Assembly: GCF_007828215.1 (NCBI RefSeq)
Contig: NZ_VIUE01000001.1
Span: 430,030-494,029, forward strand
Reading direction: 5' to 3'
DNA length: 64,000 nucleotides
Source of the DNA: Pseudomonas sp. SJZ074
GTDB taxonomy: Bacteria > Pseudomonadota > Gammaproteobacteria > Pseudomonadales > Pseudomonadaceae
This document shows positions 54,085-64,000 of the stretch, one piece after another (positions within the stretch are counted from its first letter, which is position 1; each line of letters starts with the position of its first letter). The position numbers were made by a program, and so were the translations under genes. Below the pieces are notes generated by a model. That model did no database searches, had not been told where the DNA came from, and saw nothing but the letters and a program-made list of their open reading frames with translations.

Positions 54085-54908
54085 GGCAGGCACCCCAGGC
54101 TTATGCGTTCATGGCCGCCGAGGTCCTTGCGACTATGGACCTCGGAGAAACCCTGGTTCTGCAATAGATCCCGCACCGCCCCGGCCTGATCGTAACCATG
54201 CTCGAGCGCCAACCAGCCGCCCGGTGCGAGGTGAGCCGGTGCCTGGGCAATAATCTCGCGCAGGTCATCGAGCCCATCCTGGCCCGCGACCAATGCACTG
54301 GCAGGTTCGAAACGCACGTCACCTTCGGCCAGGTGCGGATCGGTGGCGGCAATATAAGGCGGGTTGCTGATGATCAACTCGAAACACTCGCCTTCCAAGG
54401 CACTGAACCAGTGACTGCTCAACACCGTGACATTGCCCAGCTCCAGGCGCTGGCGATTGCGTTCGGCCAGGGCCACGGCCTCCAGCACCCGGTCGACCGC
54501 CGTGACCGTCCAGGCCCGACGCTCGCTGGCCAGCGCCAGGGCAATCGCGCCGCTGCCGGTGCCCAGGTCCAACACCCTGGCCGCTGTGGCCGGCAACAAG
54601 GCCAGCGCGGTTTCCACCAGCAACTCGGTATCAGGACGCGGGATCAGGGTATGGGGCGCGACTTCCAGGTCGAGTTTCCAGAAGCCCTGCTGCCCCAGGA
54701 TGTAGGCCACCGGCTCGCCGGAACGACGCCGACGCAGGTACTCGGAAAACAGCAGCGCGGCCTCGCTTGGCACGATTCGCTCGGGCCAGGTGTGCAGGAA
54801 GCTGCGGGACTTGCCCAGCGCAGCCGCCAGCAGCAACTCGGTATCCAGTTTTGGTGTGGGTGAATCCGGCAATTCGGCGGCACGTAGCAGACTGGCGATG
54901 ATGGTCAT
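54078..54908 (-). CDS. prmC: Peptide chain release factor methyltransferase
   Basis: A 276-residue SAM-dependent enzyme that methylates the Gln of the GGQ motif in release factors RF1 and RF2. The SAM loop VLDLGTGSGAIALALA and the glutamine-methyltransferase NPPY motif (ISNPPYIAA) are both visible. AAAGGT precedes the ATG. It follows prfA by 11 bp, so the enzyme is made with its substrate RF1. Confidence 0.96.
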   Translation of the reverse strand: MTIIASLLRAAELPDSPTPKLDTELLLAAALGKSRSFLHTWPERIVPSEAALLFSEYLRRRRSGEPVAYILGQQGFWKLDLEVAPHTLIPRPDTELLVETALALLPATAARVLDLGTGSGAIALALASERRAWTVTAVDRVLEAVALAERNRQRLELGNVTVLSSHWFSALEGECFELIISNPPYIAATDPHLAEGDVRFEPASALVAGQDGLDDLREIIAQAPAHLAPGGWLALEHGYDQAGAVRDLLQNQGFSEVHSRKDLGGHERISLGCLPC

Positions 54909-54919
54909 GTGTTTACCTT

Positions 54920-56002
54920 TTATTCGCCAATCGCGGCCAACTGGTCGGCCTGGTATTCGGCCAGCAGCGGTTCGATCACCGCCTCGACACCGCCGGCCAG
55001 GATTTCATCCAGGGAATACAAGGTCAGGTTGACCCGATGATCGGTGACCCGGCCCTGGGCAAAGTTGTAGGTTCGGATGCGCTCGGAGCGATCCCCCGAC
55101 CCCACCAGCAACTTGCGCTCGCTGGCGATGGCGCTGGCGGCGGCACTGGTCTGCTGGTCGTTGAGCTTGGCCGACAGCCAGGCCATGGCCCGAGCCCGGT
55201 TCTTGTGCTGGGAACGCTCTTCCTGGCATTCGACCACGATGCCCGAAGGCAAGTGGGTGATGCGGATCGCCGAATCGGTCTTGTTGACGTGCTGACCGCC
55301 CGCGCCGGAAGAGCGGTAGGTGTCGATCCGCAGGTCCGCCGGGTTGATTTCGATGGCTTCCTGTTCGTCCGGCTCGGGCAATACTGCCACCGTGCAAGCC
55401 GAAGTGTGAATGCGCCCCTGAGACTCGGTGGCCGGCACACGCTGTACGCGGTGGGCACCGGACTCGAACTTCAACTTGCCGTAGACGTTGTCGCCCTCGA
55501 CCCGGGCGATGACTTCCTTATACCCACCATGCTCGCCTTCGTTCTCCGAGAGGATCTCCACCCGCCAACCGCGACGCTCGGCATAACGCGAATACATGCG
55601 AAACAGGTCGCCGGAAAAGATCGCTGCCTCATCGCCACCGGTACCGGCACGGATCTCCAGGAACACGTTGCGTCCGTCGTTCGGATCCCTGGGCAGCAGC
55701 ATGCGCTGCAGATTGCTCTCCAGTTCGATCAACTGTTCCTTGGCCTCGCGGACTTCCTCCACCGCCATTTCACGCAGGTCGGGGTCACTGTCCTTGAGCA
55801 GCGCCTGGGCACCGGCGAGATCGTCCTGCACTTTGAGCAACTGTTTATAGGTGGCGACAACCGGCTCGACTTCCGCGTATTCCTTGGAATAGGTGCGAAA
55901 TTTGTTCTGGTCGGAAATGACTTCGCCATCGCCCAGCAAGGCGGTCAGTTCTTCGAAACGGTCCTGGAGGGTGTCCAGTTTATTGAGCAGTGACGCTTTC
56001 AT
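54920..56002 (-). CDS. prfA: Peptide chain release factor 1
   Basis: A 360-residue class I release factor reading UAA and UAG. The GGQ motif near residues 235-237 lies in [15 protein letters not shown], and the anticodon-like PAT motif is in [10 protein letters not shown]. The ATG at 56002 overlaps the hemA stop (ATGA). It is the target of PrmC, encoded next. Confidence 0.97.
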   Translation of the reverse strand: MKASLLNKLDTLQDRFEELTALLGDGEVISDQNKFRTYSKEYAEVEPVVATYKQLLKVQDDLAGAQALLKDSDPDLREMAVEEVREAKEQLIELESNLQRMLLPRDPNDGRNVFLEIRAGTGGDEAAIFSGDLFRMYSRYAERRGWRVEILSENEGEHGGYKEVIARVEGDNVYGKLKFESGAHRVQRVPATESQGRIHTSACTVAVLPEPDEQEAIEINPADLRIDTYRSSGAGGQHVNKTDSAIRITHLPSGIVVECQEERSQHKNRARAMAWLSAKLNDQQTSAAASAIASERKLLVGSGDRSERIRTYNFAQGRVTDHRVNLTLYSLDEILAGGVEAVIEPLLAEYQADQLAAIGE

Positions 56003-57288
56003 TGCGATTTCTTATCCGAAAAGCTATCCGGTGAACCCTCACCGAGGGCAAAGAGTTCCTGGGCCATGGCCAGTGCATCGAGGCGGCCCTCGGCGGTCAG
56101 TTTCTTCAGCTGGACACTGGGGGCGTGGAGCAATTTATTGGTCAGGCCACGGGCCAACTGCACCAGGACCTCTTCGGCGCTGCCGCCGTTGGCCAGCAGG
56201 CGCTGGGCTTTGTGCAGCTCTTCGTCGCGCAGGCGTTCGCTCTGCTGACGGTAGGCCTTGAGCACATCCACTGCGGCCAGCTCGCGCAGGCGCACCATGA
56301 AGTCCTCGGCGCCGACGGTGATCATCTCTTCAGCCGCCTGGGCCGCGCCCTGCCGGCTTTTGAGGTTTTCGGCGACCACTTCGTGCAAGTCGTCGACGCT
56401 ATAAAGGTACACGTCGTCCAGTTCGCCGACTTCCGGCTCGATGTCCCGGGGTACGGCAATGTCCACCATGAAGATCGGCTTGTGCTTGCGCAGCTTCAGG
56501 GCGCTTTCCACCGCGCCCTTGCCGAGGATCGGCAGCTGGCTGGCGGTGGAACTGATGACGATGTCGCTGTGCACCAGCTCGGCCGGGATATCCGACAGCA
56601 GCACCGCGTGGGCGCCGAACTGTTCGGCCAGGGTACTGGCCCGCTCCAGGGTCCGGTTGGCGACGACGATGCGCTTGACCCCCAGGTCGTGCAGATGGCG
56701 GGCGACCAGGGTGATGGTTTCGCCGGCGCCGATCAGCAGCGCCTGGCTGCGTTGCAGATCGCTGAAAATCTGTTTTGCCAGGCTGACGGCGGCAAACGCC
56801 ACGGACACCGGGTTCTCGCCAATGGCCGTGTCGGTGCGCACCTGCTTGGCGGCGTTGAACGTGGCCTGGAACAACCGCCCCAGCAGCGGGCCAACCGTAC
56901 CGGCCTCGCGGGCCACGGCATAGGCCGACTTCATCTGGCCGAGGATCTGCGGCTCGCCCAGCACCAGCGAATCGAGCCCGGAGGCGACGCGCATCATGTG
57001 ACGAACGGCCGCATCGTCTTCATGCACATAGGCACTGGCACGCAGTTCTTCAAGGCTCAAATCGTGGTATTCGGCCAGCCAGCGCAGCACGGCATCGACC
57101 GAAACATGATCCTGTTCTATATAAAGCTCACTGCGATTGCAGGTGGAGAGGATCGCAGCCTCGCGGCTCTCGGTGAGCCGGCAGAGCTGCTGCAGGGCCT
57201 CCACCAGCTGCTCAGGCGTAAAGGCCACGCGCTCGCGGACGTCTACTGAAGCAGTCTTGTGGTTGATACCAAGTGCAAGGAAGGCCAT
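55999..57288 (-). CDS. hemA: Glutamyl-tRNA reductase
   Basis: A 429-residue NADPH enzyme that reduces glutamyl-tRNA to glutamate-1-semialdehyde, the first committed step of tetrapyrrole synthesis by the C5 route. The catalytic Cys is in [13 protein letters not shown] (about residue 50). The NADPH domain is seen as [16 protein letters not shown], and a C-terminal dimerisation helix follows. It overlaps prfA by 4 bp and starts the operon, divergent from the TPR lipoprotein gene. Confidence 0.96.
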   Translation of the reverse strand: MAFLALGINHKTASVDVRERVAFTPEQLVEALQQLCRLTESREAAILSTCNRSELYIEQDHVSVDAVLRWLAEYHDLSLEELRASAYVHEDDAAVRHMMRVASGLDSLVLGEPQILGQMKSAYAVAREAGTVGPLLGRLFQATFNAAKQVRTDTAIGENPVSVAFAAVSLAKQIFSDLQRSQALLIGAGETITLVARHLHDLGVKRIVVANRTLERASTLAEQFGAHAVLLSDIPAELVHSDIVISSTASQLPILGKGAVESALKLRKHKPIFMVDIAVPRDIEPEVGELDDVYLYSVDDLHEVVAENLKSRQGAAQAAEEMITVGAEDFMVRLRELAAVDVLKAYRQQSERLRDEELHKAQRLLANGGSAEEVLVQLARGLTNKLLHAPSVQLKKLTAEGRLDALAMAQELFALGEGSPDSFSDKKSQ

Positions 57289-57460
57289 TCAAGGTCGCTG
57301 ATGGTGACGTGAAGCCGGCAATTGTCCTACTTCGCCAGATCCAGAACAACCACTGCATCTCTATCGCCCTCGCTGACTCCGTAAATCGACGGGGCGGTTA
57401 TGTTTGACCGAAGGCTTGTGTCATGATGATCCGACCGCAGGTTAGTCGTCCTCTTCCTAT

Positions 57461-59185
57461 ATGAATAGATCTTCCGCGTTGCTCCTCGCTCTTGCCTTGC
57501 TCAGCGGCTGCCAGTCCATGGCCCCCGTTTCGACGGACGGTACGCCGCCGGTCGAAGACAGCACGCAGGCACCTGAAAAACCCAAGGTCTACGGCTCGTT
57601 CAGCGAAGAAACCATCTTCAGCCTGTTGAGCGCCGAACTGGCGGGCCAGCGCAATCGCTTCGACATTGCGCTGGATAACTACGTGACCCAGGCCATCAAT
57701 ACCCAGGACCCGGGCATCTCCGAGCGGGCGTTCCGCATCGCCGAGTACCTGGGGGCCGACCAGGCGGCGCTGGATACCGCGATGATCTGGGCCCGCAATG
57801 CCCCGGACGACCTCGAAGCGCAACGCGCCGCCGCCGTGCAACTGGCACGCGCCGGGCGCTACGATGATTCCATGGCCTATATGGAAAAAGTCCTCCAGGG
57901 CAAAGGGGATACCCACTTCGATTTCCTCGCGCTGTCGGCTGCCGATACCGATCAGGAAACCCGCAGCGGCCTGATGAAAAGCTTCGATCGCCTGTTGGAA
58001 CGCCATCCGAACAATGGTCAGTTGATTTTCGGCAAGGCCTTGCTGCTGCAACAGGATGGCGACGCCCAGGGCGCCCTCACCCTGCTGGAAGACAACCCCC
58101 CGGAAGCCGGCGAAGTGGCGCCGATCCTGCTGCGTGCTCGCCTGTTGCAAGGCTTGAACCGTGGAGACGAAGCCCTGCCGCTGCTGGAAAAAAGCATCAA
58201 GAAGTATCCGGACGACAAGCGCCTGCGCCTCACCTACGCCCGCATGCTGGTGGAAAACAACCGCATGGACGATGCCAAGGTGGAGTTCTCCAGCCTGGTC
58301 CAGCAGTACCCCGAGGACGACGAGCTGCGCTACTCCCTGGCACTGGTCTGCCTGGAAGCCAAGGCCTGGGATGAGGCCAAGGGTTATCTGGAAGACCTGA
58401 TCGCCCGGGAAAGCCACGTCGACTCGGCCCACCTGAACCTGGGCCGCATTGCCGAAGAACGCAACGACCCGCAAAGCGCACTGATCGAGTACGCCCAGGT
58501 CGGTCCGGGCAACGACTACCTGCCAGCACAATTGCGCCAGGCCGATATCCTGATCGGCAACGGCAAGACGGCCGAGGCCCAGAGTCGCCTGGCCGTACAG
58601 CGCGACGCCCAGCCGGACTACGGCATCCAGCTCTACCTGATCGAAGCCGAGACGCTGTCGGCCAACAATCAGGGCGACAAAGCCTGGAACGTGCTTCAGC
58701 AGGCCTTGAAGCAATACCCGGATGATCTGAACCTGCTGTACACCCGCGCCATGCTGGCGGAAAAACGCAATGACCTGGGGCAGATGGAAAAAGACCTGCG
58801 CCTGATCATCCAGCGCGATCCCGACAACGCCATGGCCCTGAACGCCCTCGGCTACACCCTGTCGGACCGCACAACTCGCTATGCCGAAGCCAAGGTATTG
58901 ATCGAGCAGGCCCACCAGCTCAACCCGGAAGACCCGGCGGTACTCGACAGCCTCGGCTGGGTGAATTTCCGCCTGGGCAACCTCGACGAAGCCGAACGCC
59001 TGCTGCGCCAGGCCCTGGAGCGCTTTCCCGACCAGGAAGTCGCCGCTCACCTGGGCGAGGTCCTGTGGGCCGCCGGCAAACAACGCGAGGCCCGCCAGAT
59101 CTGGAGCAAGTTCCTCAAGGAACAGCCCGACAGCCCCATCCTGCGCGGTACCATCAAACGCCTGACCGGATCAGAGACCCTTTAA
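57461..59185 (+). CDS. TPR-repeat lipoprotein
   Basis: A 574-residue lipoprotein (lipobox LALLSGCQS, Cys at about residue 17) with a short Pro/Thr-rich linker and then many tetratricopeptide repeats. Clear units include [20 protein letters not shown] and similar helical pairs through the protein. Such proteins are usually outer-membrane scaffolds. It precedes lolB by 4 bp and is divergent from hemA. I recall the same neighbour order in P. aeruginosa. Confidence 0.9.
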   Translation: MNRSSALLLALALLSGCQSMAPVSTDGTPPVEDSTQAPEKPKVYGSFSEETIFSLLSAELAGQRNRFDIALDNYVTQAINTQDPGISERAFRIAEYLGADQAALDTAMIWARNAPDDLEAQRAAAVQLARAGRYDDSMAYMEKVLQGKGDTHFDFLALSAADTDQETRSGLMKSFDRLLERHPNNGQLIFGKALLLQQDGDAQGALTLLEDNPPEAGEVAPILLRARLLQGLNRGDEALPLLEKSIKKYPDDKRLRLTYARMLVENNRMDDAKVEFSSLVQQYPEDDELRYSLALVCLEAKAWDEAKGYLEDLIARESHVDSAHLNLGRIAEERNDPQSALIEYAQVGPGNDYLPAQLRQADILIGNGKTAEAQSRLAVQRDAQPDYGIQLYLIEAETLSANNQGDKAWNVLQQALKQYPDDLNLLYTRAMLAEKRNDLGQMEKDLRLIIQRDPDNAMALNALGYTLSDRTTRYAEAKVLIEQAHQLNPEDPAVLDSLGWVNFRLGNLDEAERLLRQALERFPDQEVAAHLGEVLWAAGKQREARQIWSKFLKEQPDSPILRGTIKRLTGSETL

Positions 59186-59189
59186 AATC

Positions 59190-59807
59190 ATGTTTTTGCG
59201 CCACTTCATCGTTTTCAGCTTCATCGCCCTGCTCGCCGGCTGTACAGGCTTCGGTACCCGCGAATCCGTCCAGGGCCACGGCAACCCGGCCCAGTGGCGT
59301 GAACACAAGGCACAACTGAGCGGCCTCGACGGCTGGCAGATCGACGGCAAGATCGGCATCCGCGCGCCGAAGGATTCGGGCAGCGGCACACTGTTCTGGC
59401 TGCAACGCCAGGACTACTACGACATCCGCCTGTCCGGCCCACTGGGACGCGGCGCGGCGCGCCTGACCGGCCGGCCTGGGCAGGTGTCGCTGGAAGTCGC
59501 CAATCAGGGTCGCTACGAAGCCCCCACGCCTGAAGCCTTGCTGGAAGAGCAACTGGGCTGGAAATTGCCGGTCTCCCACCTGACCTGGTGGGTGCGCGGG
59601 CTGCCGGCACCGGAAAGCAAGAGTCGCCTGACCCTGGATGCCGACAGCCGCCTGTCCAACCTGGAACAGGACGACTGGCAGATCGAATACCTCAGCTATG
59701 CCCAGCAGAACGGCTACTGGTTGCCCGAGCGGATCAAGCTGCACGGCAGCGATCTGGATGTCACGCTGGTGATCAAGCAATGGCAACCGCGCAAGCTGGG
59801 GCAATGA
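59190..59807 (+). CDS. lolB: Outer-membrane lipoprotein receptor LolB
   Basis: A 205-residue lipoprotein that accepts lipoproteins from LolA and inserts them into the outer membrane. The lipobox is [10 protein letters not shown] (Cys at about residue 18). The family core contains [18 protein letters not shown] and the aromatic-rich [14 protein letters not shown]. It is flanked closely by the TPR gene and ispE (1-bp gap), the usual lolB-ispE pair. Confidence 0.95.
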   Translation: MFLRHFIVFSFIALLAGCTGFGTRESVQGHGNPAQWREHKAQLSGLDGWQIDGKIGIRAPKDSGSGTLFWLQRQDYYDIRLSGPLGRGAARLTGRPGQVSLEVANQGRYEAPTPEALLEEQLGWKLPVSHLTWWVRGLPAPESKSRLTLDADSRLSNLEQDDWQIEYLSYAQQNGYWLPERIKLHGSDLDVTLVIKQWQPRKLGQ

Positions 59808-59808
59808 C

Positions 59809-60660
59809 ATGACCGTTGCACGCCTGACCCTGCCCTCTCCGGCCAAGCTCAACCTGATGCTGCACATCCTGGGTCGTCGTCCGGACGGCTACCACGAGCT
59901 GCAGACGATTTTCCAGTTCCTGGACTACGGCGATGAAATCACCTTCGCAGTACGCGAGGACGGTGCCATTCGCCTGCACACCGAGTTCGAAGGCGTTCCC
60001 CACGACAGCAACCTGATCGTCAAGGCCGCAAAAAAACTCCAGGAACAATCCGGCTGTTCGCTGGGCATCGACATCTGGATCGAAAAAATCCTGCCCATGG
60101 GCGGCGGTATCGGTGGCGGCAGCTCGAATGCGGCGACGACTTTGCTCGGGCTCAACCACCTCTGGCAACTGGACTGGGACGCGGATCGGCTGGCAGCGCT
60201 TGGCCTGGAACTGGGGGCAGATGTCCCGGTTTTCGTGCGTGGGCACGCCGCTTTTGCCGAAGGTGTCGGGGAAAAACTCACGCTGGTAGAGCCCGAAGAA
60301 CCCTGGTACCTGGTACTGGTGCCGCAAGTCTCTGTAAGTACAGCAGAAATTTTTTCAGATCCACTGTTGACACGTAACTCTGCGCCCATTAAAGTGCGCC
60401 CCGTTCCCAAGGGAAACAGTCGAAATGACTGCTTACCGGTGGTAGCAAGGCGTTATCCAGATGTTCGTAACGCATTGAATTTGTTAGGTAAATTTACCGA
60501 AGCAAAACTCACCGGAACTGGAAGTTGTGTGTTTGGGGGCTTCCCAAGCAAAGCTGAAGCTGATAAAGTCTCGGCCCTTCTGACAGAGACCCTTACAGGG
60601 TTTGTAGCGAAAGGAAGCAACGTTTCGATGTTGCATCGCAAGCTGCAAAGTCTGCTCTAA
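59809..60660 (+). CDS. ispE: 4-diphosphocytidyl-2-C-methyl-D-erythritol kinase
   Basis: A 283-residue GHMP kinase of the MEP isoprenoid pathway. The ATP loop [15 protein letters not shown] is near residues 97-111, with the N-terminal [20 protein letters not shown] and the late [10 protein letters not shown] motif. It follows lolB directly. The last 100 codons use noticeably more A/T-ending codons than the rest, though the frame is intact. Confidence 0.95.
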   Translation: MTVARLTLPSPAKLNLMLHILGRRPDGYHELQTIFQFLDYGDEITFAVREDGAIRLHTEFEGVPHDSNLIVKAAKKLQEQSGCSLGIDIWIEKILPMGGGIGGGSSNAATTLLGLNHLWQLDWDADRLAALGLELGADVPVFVRGHAAFAEGVGEKLTLVEPEEPWYLVLVPQVSVSTAEIFSDPLLTRNSAPIKVRPVPKGNSRNDCLPVVARRYPDVRNALNLLGKFTEAKLTGTGSCVFGGFPSKAEADKVSALLTETLTGFVAKGSNVSMLHRKLQSLL

Positions 60661-60697
60661 AAGGAATCGAGTGCTGGGCACTCGCAGCAACAGATAC

Positions 60698-60772
60698 AGG
60701 GGCGTCGCCAAGCGGTAAGGCAGCAGGTTTTGATCCTGCCATGCGTTGGTTCGAATCCAGCCGCCCCTGCCA
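60698..60772 (+). tRNA. tRNA-Gln (anticodon TTG)
   Basis: A 75-nt cloverleaf. Acceptor arms are AGGGGCG/CGCCCCT, the anticodon stem is GCAGG/CCTGC with loop TTTTGAT giving TTG, the T loop is TTCGAAT, and the 3' CCA is encoded. It lies between ispE and prs. Confidence 0.97.
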
Positions 60773-60819
60773 TTTTCCTATACTCATCCAGGTATACCCT
60801 CAGCCTTCAGGTACTGCGC

Positions 60820-61761
60820 GTGTCCAAGATGATGGTCTTTACGGGGAACGCTAACCCCGATCTGGCTCGGCGTGTCGTACGTCAGCTGCATATCCCTCTC
60901 GGTGACATTTCTGTCGGTAAGTTCTCCGACGGTGAAATCACTGCCGAGATCAATGAAAACGTTCGCGGTAAAGACGTCTTCATTATTCAGCCGACTTGCG
61001 CTCCGACCAACGATAACCTGATGGAACTCGTCGTGATGGCTGATGCCTTCCGTCGCTCCTCGGCTACTCGTATCACTGCTGTTATTCCCTATTTTGGTTA
61101 TGCCCGCCAGGATCGCCGTCCGCGTTCCGCGCGTGTAGCAATCAGCGCGAAAGTCGTGGCTGACATGCTCACCGTCGTCGGCATCGATCGTGTACTCACG
61201 GTTGACCTGCATGCTGACCAGATCCAGGGCTTCTTCGATATTCCCGTGGATAACATCTACGGCTCCCCAGTTCTGGTGGATGACATCGAAGATCAGCGCT
61301 TCGAGAACCTGATGATCGTGTCCCCGGACATTGGTGGCGTCGTGCGTGCACGGGCAGTGGCCAAATCCCTGGGCGTGGATCTGGGGATCATCGACAAACG
61401 CCGTGAGAAAGCCAATCACTCCGAAGTGATGCATATCATCGGTGACGTCGAAGGGCGTACCTGTATCCTGGTCGACGACATGGTCGATACCGCCGGCACC
61501 CTGTGCCACGCGGCCAAGGCCCTGAAAGAGCATGGCGCTGCCAAGGTCTTTGCCTACTGCACACACCCTGTGCTGTCGGGTCGGGCAATCGAGAACATTG
61601 AAAATTCCGTGCTGGACGAGCTGGTGGTGACCAACACCATCCCGCTGTCCGCCGCCGCACAAGCCTGTGTACGTATCCGTCAACTGGATATCGCACCGGT
61701 GGTTGCCGAAGCGGTTCGCCGCATCAGCAATGAAGAATCGATCAGCGCGATGTTCCGCTAA
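60820..61761 (+). CDS. prs: Ribose-phosphate pyrophosphokinase
   Basis: A 313-residue enzyme making PRPP from ribose-5-phosphate and ATP, the donor for purine, pyrimidine, His, Trp and NAD synthesis and for the hpt and upp enzymes in this window. Signature regions are [32 protein letters not shown] and the PRPP loop [12 protein letters not shown]. The start is GTG at 60820 ([10 protein letters not shown]), with AGG 8 bp upstream. It is followed by a strong terminator. Confidence 0.97.
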   Translation: MSKMMVFTGNANPDLARRVVRQLHIPLGDISVGKFSDGEITAEINENVRGKDVFIIQPTCAPTNDNLMELVVMADAFRRSSATRITAVIPYFGYARQDRRPRSARVAISAKVVADMLTVVGIDRVLTVDLHADQIQGFFDIPVDNIYGSPVLVDDIEDQRFENLMIVSPDIGGVVRARAVAKSLGVDLGIIDKRREKANHSEVMHIIGDVEGRTCILVDDMVDTAGTLCHAAKALKEHGAAKVFAYCTHPVLSGRAIENIENSVLDELVVTNTIPLSAAAQACVRIRQLDIAPVVAEAVRRISNEESISAMFR

Positions 61762-61799
61762 GGGCCCTGCCCTTACATGACATCCCGTTGACGAAAAGC

Positions 61800-61837
61800 G
61801 CCCCGCCCCAACACTCATGTTGGGGCGGGGCTTTTTT
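61800..61837 (+). terminator. Rho-independent terminator after prs
   Basis: A 14-bp perfect stem, GCCCCGCCCCAACA-CTCA-TGTTGGGGCGGGGC, is followed by TTTTTT. It separates prs from rplY. Confidence 0.96.
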
Positions 61838-61898
61838 GCCCATCCGCTTTGACGTCGGTCGCAGACGTCATCCGGAATGGCTATTTTGGAGATACAAA

Positions 61899-62501
61899 AT
61901 GACTGATTTCATCCTGAACGCCCAAGCGCGTACCGACCTGGGGAAAGGTGCGAGCCGCCGCCTGCGTCGTCTCGCCAACCAGGTTCCTGCCGTTGTATAC
62001 GGTGGTGACAAGGCCCCTGAGTCCATCACCATGCTGGCCAAGGAAGTGGCCAAGCTGTTCGAAGACGAGGCTGCTTTCAGCCACGTGATCGAGCTGAACG
62101 TCGATGGCAAGAAGCAGAACGTCATCGTTAAAGCGATGCAGCGTCACCCGGCCAAGCAGTTCATCATGCACGCAGACTTCATTCGCGTCGTGGCTGGCCA
62201 GAAACTGACCGCTACCGTTCCAGTGCACTTCATCAACGAAGCTGCCCCGGTCAAGAAAGGCGGCGAAATCTCGCACGTGACTTCCGAGCTGGAAGTATCC
62301 TGCCTGCCGAAAGACCTGCCTGAATTCATCGAAGTCGACCTGGCTGACGCCGAAATCGGCACGATCATTCACCTGTCTGACCTCAAGGCCCCTAAAGGCG
62401 TTGAGTTCGTTGCCCTGGCACACGGTGATGACAAGGCTGTTGCCAACGTCCACGCTCCACGTGTTGCTCCAGAAGCTACCGTAGAAGGCGCTGCAGAGTA
62501 A
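61899..62501 (+). CDS. rplY: 50S ribosomal protein L25 (CTC form)
   Basis: A 200-residue long-form L25 with an N-terminal 5S rRNA-binding domain and a C-terminal TL5/CTC extension. The N-terminus is [20 protein letters not shown], followed by [18 protein letters not shown] precedes the ATG at 61899; the open frame back to 61788 runs through the prs terminator and is rejected. It lies upstream of pth, a common pair. Confidence 0.96.
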   Translation: MTDFILNAQARTDLGKGASRRLRRLANQVPAVVYGGDKAPESITMLAKEVAKLFEDEAAFSHVIELNVDGKKQNVIVKAMQRHPAKQFIMHADFIRVVAGQKLTATVPVHFINEAAPVKKGGEISHVTSELEVSCLPKDLPEFIEVDLADAEIGTIIHLSDLKAPKGVEFVALAHGDDKAVANVHAPRVAPEATVEGAAE

Positions 62502-62662
62502 TTTCACTCTGTTGCCGGAGTGACCGGAAAACATCGCGGACTGGAACGTAGCGAGACAGCGGGCGGGAACGCGAAGTTTACTTAACGGTAGATCCGCATT
62601 GTTCGTCCACTGTCGCTACGTCTGATCGCGACGTTATCCACACTCCAGGAAGGGCCCCTATC

Positions 62663-63247
62663 GTGACTGCCATCAAACTGATCGTTGGCCTGGGAAATCC
62701 AGGCACCGAATACGAACAGACCCGGCATAACGCAGGGGCCCTTTTTGTTGAGCGCATCGCGCACGCGCAAGGCGTCAGCCTGGCGGCCGATCGCAAATAT
62801 TTCGGCCTGACCGGACGCTTCTCGCATCAAGGTCAGGATGTTCGCCTGTTGATCCCCACCACCTACATGAACCGCAGCGGCCAGGCCGTGGCGGCATTGG
62901 CCGGTTTCTTCCGCATCAAGCCTGAAGAAATCCTGGTGGCCCACGACGAACTCGACCTGCCTCCGGGCGTTGCCAAGCTCAAGCAGGGCGGCGGCCATGG
63001 CGGTCACAACGGGCTGCGCGACATCATCGCGCAGTTGGGTAATCAGAATACCTTTCACCGCCTGCGGCTTGGCATCGGCCACCCGGGCGTAGCCAGCATG
63101 GTTTCAAATTTTGTCCTGGGTCGCGCGCCTCGCGCCGAACAGGAAAAACTCGATGCCAGCATCGACTTTGCCCTCGGCGTGCTGCCGGATATCCTCGCCG
63201 GTGAATGGAACCGCGCGATGAAAAACCTGCACAGCCAGAAGGCCTGA
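62663..63247 (+). CDS. pth: Peptidyl-tRNA hydrolase
   Basis: A 194-residue enzyme recycling peptidyl-tRNA released from ribosomes. The family start is [20 protein letters not shown], with the catalytic His in RHNAG. The conserved HDELDLPPG and [15 protein letters not shown] blocks follow. The start is GTG at 62663 with AGGAAGG upstream. ychF follows by 21 bp. Confidence 0.97.
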   Translation: MTAIKLIVGLGNPGTEYEQTRHNAGALFVERIAHAQGVSLAADRKYFGLTGRFSHQGQDVRLLIPTTYMNRSGQAVAALAGFFRIKPEEILVAHDELDLPPGVAKLKQGGGHGGHNGLRDIIAQLGNQNTFHRLRLGIGHPGVASMVSNFVLGRAPRAEQEKLDASIDFALGVLPDILAGEWNRAMKNLHSQKA

Positions 63248-63268
63248 CTCTTACCGAGGGGAAACACC

Positions 63269-64000
63269 ATGGGATTCAATTGCGGCATCGTCGGCCTGCC
63301 TAACGTCGGCAAGTCCACCCTGTTCAACGCCCTGACCAAATCCGGTATCGCGGCCGAGAACTTCCCCTTCTGCACCATCGAGCCGAACAGCGGTATCGTA
63401 CCGATGCCGGATTCGCGCCTGGACGCACTGGCGGCCATCGTCAACCCCAAGCGCATCCTGCCGACCACCATGGAGTTCGTCGACATCGCAGGCCTCGTTG
63501 CCGGCGCCTCGAAAGGCGAAGGCCTGGGCAACAAGTTCCTGGCCAACATCCGTGAAACCGACGCCATCGCCCACGTGGTGCGCTGCTTTGAAGACGAGAA
63601 CGTGATTCACGTCTCCAACAGCGTCGACCCGAAGCGTGACATCGAGATCATCGACCTGGAACTGATCTTCGCCGACCTCGACAGCTGCGAAAAGCAACTG
63701 CAGAAAGTCACCCGCAACGCCAAGGGTGGCGACAAGGACGCAGTGGTCCAGAAAGGCCTGCTGGAGCAATTGATCGCCCACTTCACCGAAGGCAAGCCCG
63801 CGCGCAGCCTGATGAAGAACATGAGCACCGAAGAGAAACTGGTGATCAAGGGCTTCCACCTGCTGACCACCAAGCCGGTCATGTATATCGCCAACGTCGC
63901 TGAAGACGGTTTCGAAAACAACCCGCATCTGGACGTGGTCAAGGCCATCGCCGAAGAAGAAGGCGCCATGGTCGTTCCGGTCTGCAACAAGATCGAAGCG
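63269..64000 (+). CDS. ychF: GTPase/ATPase YchF (3' end beyond window)
   Basis: The first 244 residues of YchF, an Obg-like ATPase that binds ribosomes and responds to oxidative stress. The P-loop GLPNVGKS is at residues 9-16, followed by the [18 protein letters not shown] region and the switch segment [20 protein letters not shown]. The gene continues past base 64000, so the C-terminal TGS domain is not seen. It is coupled to pth, a pair common in gamma-proteobacteria. Confidence 0.96.
   Translation, partial: MGFNCGIVGLPNVGKSTLFNALTKSGIAAENFPFCTIEPNSGIVPMPDSRLDALAAIVNPKRILPTTMEFVDIAGLVAGASKGEGLGNKFLANIRETDAIAHVVRCFEDENVIHVSNSVDPKRDIEIIDLELIFADLDSCEKQLQKVTRNAKGGDKDAVVQKGLLEQLIAHFTEGKPARSLMKNMSTEEKLVIKGFHLLTTKPVMYIANVAEDGFENNPHLDVVKAIAEEEGAMVVPVCNKIEA

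Noticed and set aside
57398-59083. 561-codon open frame on the minus strand
   Set aside because: It is antisense to the TPR lipoprotein gene, whose lipobox and TPR units are clear. The antisense product has no domain.

Overview
The window is a chromosomal segment of a Pseudomonas, most likely of the P. fluorescens complex. The evidence is the gene content and order, the GC-rich coding style, and many REP-type inverted repeats built on GTGGGAGCGGGCTTGCTCGCGAA and GTGGCGAGGGGATTT. From memory, two blocks keep the gene order of P. aeruginosa: about 0.5-13 kb (sspB to zapG) and about 24-64 kb (hprA to ychF). The segment between them looks more variable. Nothing in the window looks like a prophage, an insertion sequence, a CRISPR array or a rearranged island. 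Species and synteny statements are recall, not searches.

Layout. 0-0.5 kb: REP pair, a GCTTTG tandem repeat and a palindrome-rich intergenic element. 0.5-5.4 kb (minus): rplM-rpsI, petABC (cytochrome bc1) and sspA-sspB. 5.6-13.6 kb: aldo/keto reductase, acyl-CoA dehydrogenase divergent from an AraC-type regulator, zapE, trpS, a small hydrolase, zapG and ogt. 13.7-21.9 kb (minus): a MalT/LuxR-type regulator, a DUF1329 protein, a DUF1302 protein and an acyl-CoA ligase, probably one uptake/activation system for a hydrophobic substrate. 22.2-23.4 kb: a broken glycosyltransferase coupled to an intact hexapeptide acetyltransferase. 23.4-35 kb: LysE exporter, hprA, rsmC, a manganese (yybP-ykoY) riboswitch with its UPF0016 Mn exporter, an M48 lipoprotein protease, a chemoreceptor, an SRAP-family protein with altered active-site positions, and several small conserved proteins. 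35.5-43.7 kb: mqo, small proteins of unknown function, a SulP transporter, a cupin and the purine/pyrimidine salvage set hpt / upp-uraA.

43.8-51.4 kb is the most interesting part: hemH, yfcH, a renalase-like flavoprotein, a DUF523-DUF1722 (RudS/YbgA-type) tRNA 4-thiouridine desulfidase, a MerR-family LitR-like regulator with no visible B12-binding motif, a photolyase and an SDR-fold protein without the catalytic Tyr/Lys. Two promoter regions carry TGTACA-type half-sites 12 bp apart. This looks like a light-responsive regulon that couples DNA photorepair to removal of the near-UV-absorbing 4-thiouridine from tRNA.

51.4-64 kb: a YkgJ-type cysteine cluster protein, pagL, then the minus-strand operon hemA-prfA-prmC-moeB-murI, and in the opposite direction a TPR lipoprotein, lolB, ispE, tRNA-Gln(TTG), prs, rplY, pth and ychF, which is cut by the window end. 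All starts were chosen by eye from start codon, Shine-Dalgarno spacing and family length.
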